From Candidatus Curtissbacteria bacterium RIFCSPHIGHO2_01_FULL_41_11 (GTDB lineage Bacteria; Patescibacteriota; Microgenomatia; Curtissbacterales; GWA2-41-24): a DNA stretch of 64,000 nucleotides. The notes under the pieces were generated by a model. It made no database searches. It was not told where the DNA came from and was given only the letters and a program-made list of their open reading frames with translations. Below are positions 62,666-64,000 of the stretch, piece by piece. Numbering within the stretch: the stretch's first letter is position 1; each line of letters begins with the position of its first letter. The DNA is taken from the NCBI GenBank assembly GCA_001776335.1, contig MFAZ01000043.1:10963-74962 (forward strand). Direction: 5' to 3'. Both the position numbers and the translations under genes were made by a program.

Positions 62666-64000
62666 TCAGCTGGTTTCTATTTTGAATGTTATTCTATCTT
62701 TTGCACGCGGGAGAGAAAAGATAAAGGGCAAGGTGGGTGAGAAATTTATCTGGACATCACTTGCTTGACCTGTTTCCAAAATTGCTGTTCTTGCAGCTTT
62801 TATACTCTTACCTGCAATTTTATTTTTCAACTCGTCCTCGTTAAATTTTGGAACTAGACCAATCTTAATTTTCCCCAAAAGTCTTAGTTTATCATCATCT
62901 TGTTTTGAGGTGAGGCTTGAAATTTCTATATTTTCCGGCCTGGCTTCCAGTTTTTCGTCTATATCTTTTTGAACAATTTCCGCCAAAAGTTTTTTAAGTT
63001 CACTTTCGTCGTAAGTAATTGCTTTTGCTTCGACTTGCATGTCCAGGTTCAAAATGGCAGCTTCTTCATCCTGCTTTTTGTCAAATTGTTTTTTTATGAC
63101 CATAATGGTTACGGCGTCATCCTGAATCTGATTCGACCCTGCTTTATTTTTTAAATCTTCTCTGGCTTTTTGGGACAGTGTTTCCGTTAAGGACTTCTCC
63201 AGTTTATTCATATCATCCAGGGTAACAACTGTGGCCTGACGTTCAGAACCCCCTGAAAAAGCACTTGCTGCCTGAGCAGAGTAGGAAATGGCATCGAATT
63301 GCTGAAATGTGAAGTCTGTTCCGGAATCAATGTTTCCGGCAGGGCCGACTTCAGTCGCCGTGGCAGTAGTTTTTGCCTCTCCAGGAGTAGAAGCACTGCG
63401 AGATGCCACTTCAACATCAGAGTCTAAAGTAAATTTCACTCCGTTTTTAGTTATAATTCCGGTTTTAGATGTGAAAGTTTTTGGTTGTGTGGTCCAGTTA
63501 AAAATGTTCGCCTCGCCTTTTGCCGGATCACCTATCTTTTTGGAACCTGATGTGACGACTTTCTGACTTCCATCTCCTGATCCAGAGACAGAATTTCCGG
63601 GAATCTGACTTCTTGCCGCATCAAAACTTCCACCATCTACTACGGCCGCTGCAAAATCCAGCTCTTGGGGTTTGGAGGTTACTTTGATTGCGACTTCCGC
63701 TTTAGTTATAGTAAATCCGGCTATAAATCCTGCAACTAAGATAAGAATAAATACTGCAGCCAACCCAATCGCTATTTTTTTCCCTGCGCCGCCACCTCTC
63801 AAAAGCGCTCCTATATCAGGAATCGTGATTGGGATAAAACTTAAGGGATTAATACCTTTTTTTTGGTGGTGATGTTGTGCGGGAATATCTACTTGCGAGA
63901 CTTGCGGGTTTGGCGGAGCCGGAGTTAGGTTCTGAATTTCTGATTCTACGGCATAATCTTCCGTGGGTTTTTCTTGTTTTGGAGATTCTTTTTGTTGCGG
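62666..64000 (-). CDS. Membrane protein with baseplate-J-like extracytoplasmic domain, partial
   Basis: The frame is open to the window end, so the N-terminus is missing; at least 444 codons are seen. The N-terminal visible part is Pro/Gln/Glu-rich (ESEIQNLTPAPPNPQVSQVD), with HHHQKK, followed by one hydrophobic helix (KKIAIGLAAVFILILVAGFI). The rest is a beta-rich domain with GSKKIGDPAKGEANIFNWTT and TSKTGIITKNGVKFTLDSDV, VGPAGNIDSG, a pattern of baseplate J-like proteins that recur in CPR genomes. Alternative TTG start at 63802 would cut the cytoplasmic part and is not preferred. Exact function unknown; surface assembly is inferred. Confidence 0.75.
   Translation of the reverse strand, partial: PQQKESPKQEKPTEDYAVESEIQNLTPAPPNPQVSQVDIPAQHHHQKKGINPLSFIPITIPDIGALLRGGGAGKKIAIGLAAVFILILVAGFIAGFTITKAEVAIKVTSKPQELDFAAAVVDGGSFDAARSQIPGNSVSGSGDGSQKVVTSGSKKIGDPAKGEANIFNWTTQPKTFTSKTGIITKNGVKFTLDSDVEVASRSASTPGEAKTTATATEVGPAGNIDSGTDFTFQQFDAISYSAQAASAFSGGSERQATVVTLDDMNKLEKSLTETLSQKAREDLKNKAGSNQIQDDAVTIMVIKKQFDKKQDEEAAILNLDMQVEAKAITYDESELKKLLAEIVQKDIDEKLEARPENIEISSLTSKQDDDKLRLLGKIKIGLVPKFNEDELKNKIAGKSIKAARTAILETGQASDVQINFSPTLPFIFSLPRAKDRITFKIETS

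Overview
The window looks like part of a Candidate Phyla Radiation (Patescibacteria) chromosome, most likely Microgenomates-like; this is inference. The supporting signs are AT-rich, densely packed genes; a spc ribosomal operon with no rpmD (L30) between rpsE and rplO; a tRNA gene without encoded CCA; a bacterial type A RNase P RNA; an archaeal-type PurP in the purine operon; and short palindromic repeats running through coding sequence (one gives PAGRQG inside MiaB).

Layout. 1-1758: a secreted nuclease (cut by the window edge), a small membrane protein and a GtrA-family protein. 1748-17943: a fifteen-gene minus-strand purine operon, purN-purD-purSL-purQ-purM-(unknown 177 aa)-purP-purA-(divergent purP paralogue)-purB-purE-purC-guaA-HAD phosphatase-rdgB, mostly joined by 4-nt ATGA overlaps. 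purF, purK, purH/purO and guaB are not present here. 18054-30358: housekeeping genes (rnpB, AI-2E-type permease, miaA, two membrane glycosyltransferase-type proteins, miaB, dgkA, HU, rny, recX, recA, tRNA-Pro). 30368-59573: one long minus-strand expression block, rpoB-rpoC-rpsL-rpsG-greA-N-like-fusA-tuf, then S10, spc and alpha operons down to rpsI. 59785-64000: cell-envelope genes (mltG, sortase, a baseplate-J-like membrane protein cut by the window end) with ruvX.

The most interesting features are regulatory. Seven copies of one structured RNA element lie directly in front of infA, rpsN, rplD, rpsG, rpsL, rpoC and a zinc-ribbon gene. They share two hairpins with compensatory base changes around a purine-rich GGAAUA segment. 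rpoB, fusA, tuf, rpsJ and rplC have different structured leaders. Separately, at least eight first genes have a -10 box exactly 6 nt before ATG, which implies leaderless mRNAs, while internal operon genes use Shine-Dalgarno sites and stop/start overlaps. Small genes found by reading include rpmJ and a 30-codon ORF coupled between rplB and rpsS.

The purine genes would carry phosphoribosylamine to AICAR and, through PurP, to FAICAR; PurA/PurB and GuaA then make AMP and GMP. The IMP cyclohydrolase step has no recognised gene here, and a coupled unknown ORF sits between purM and purP.
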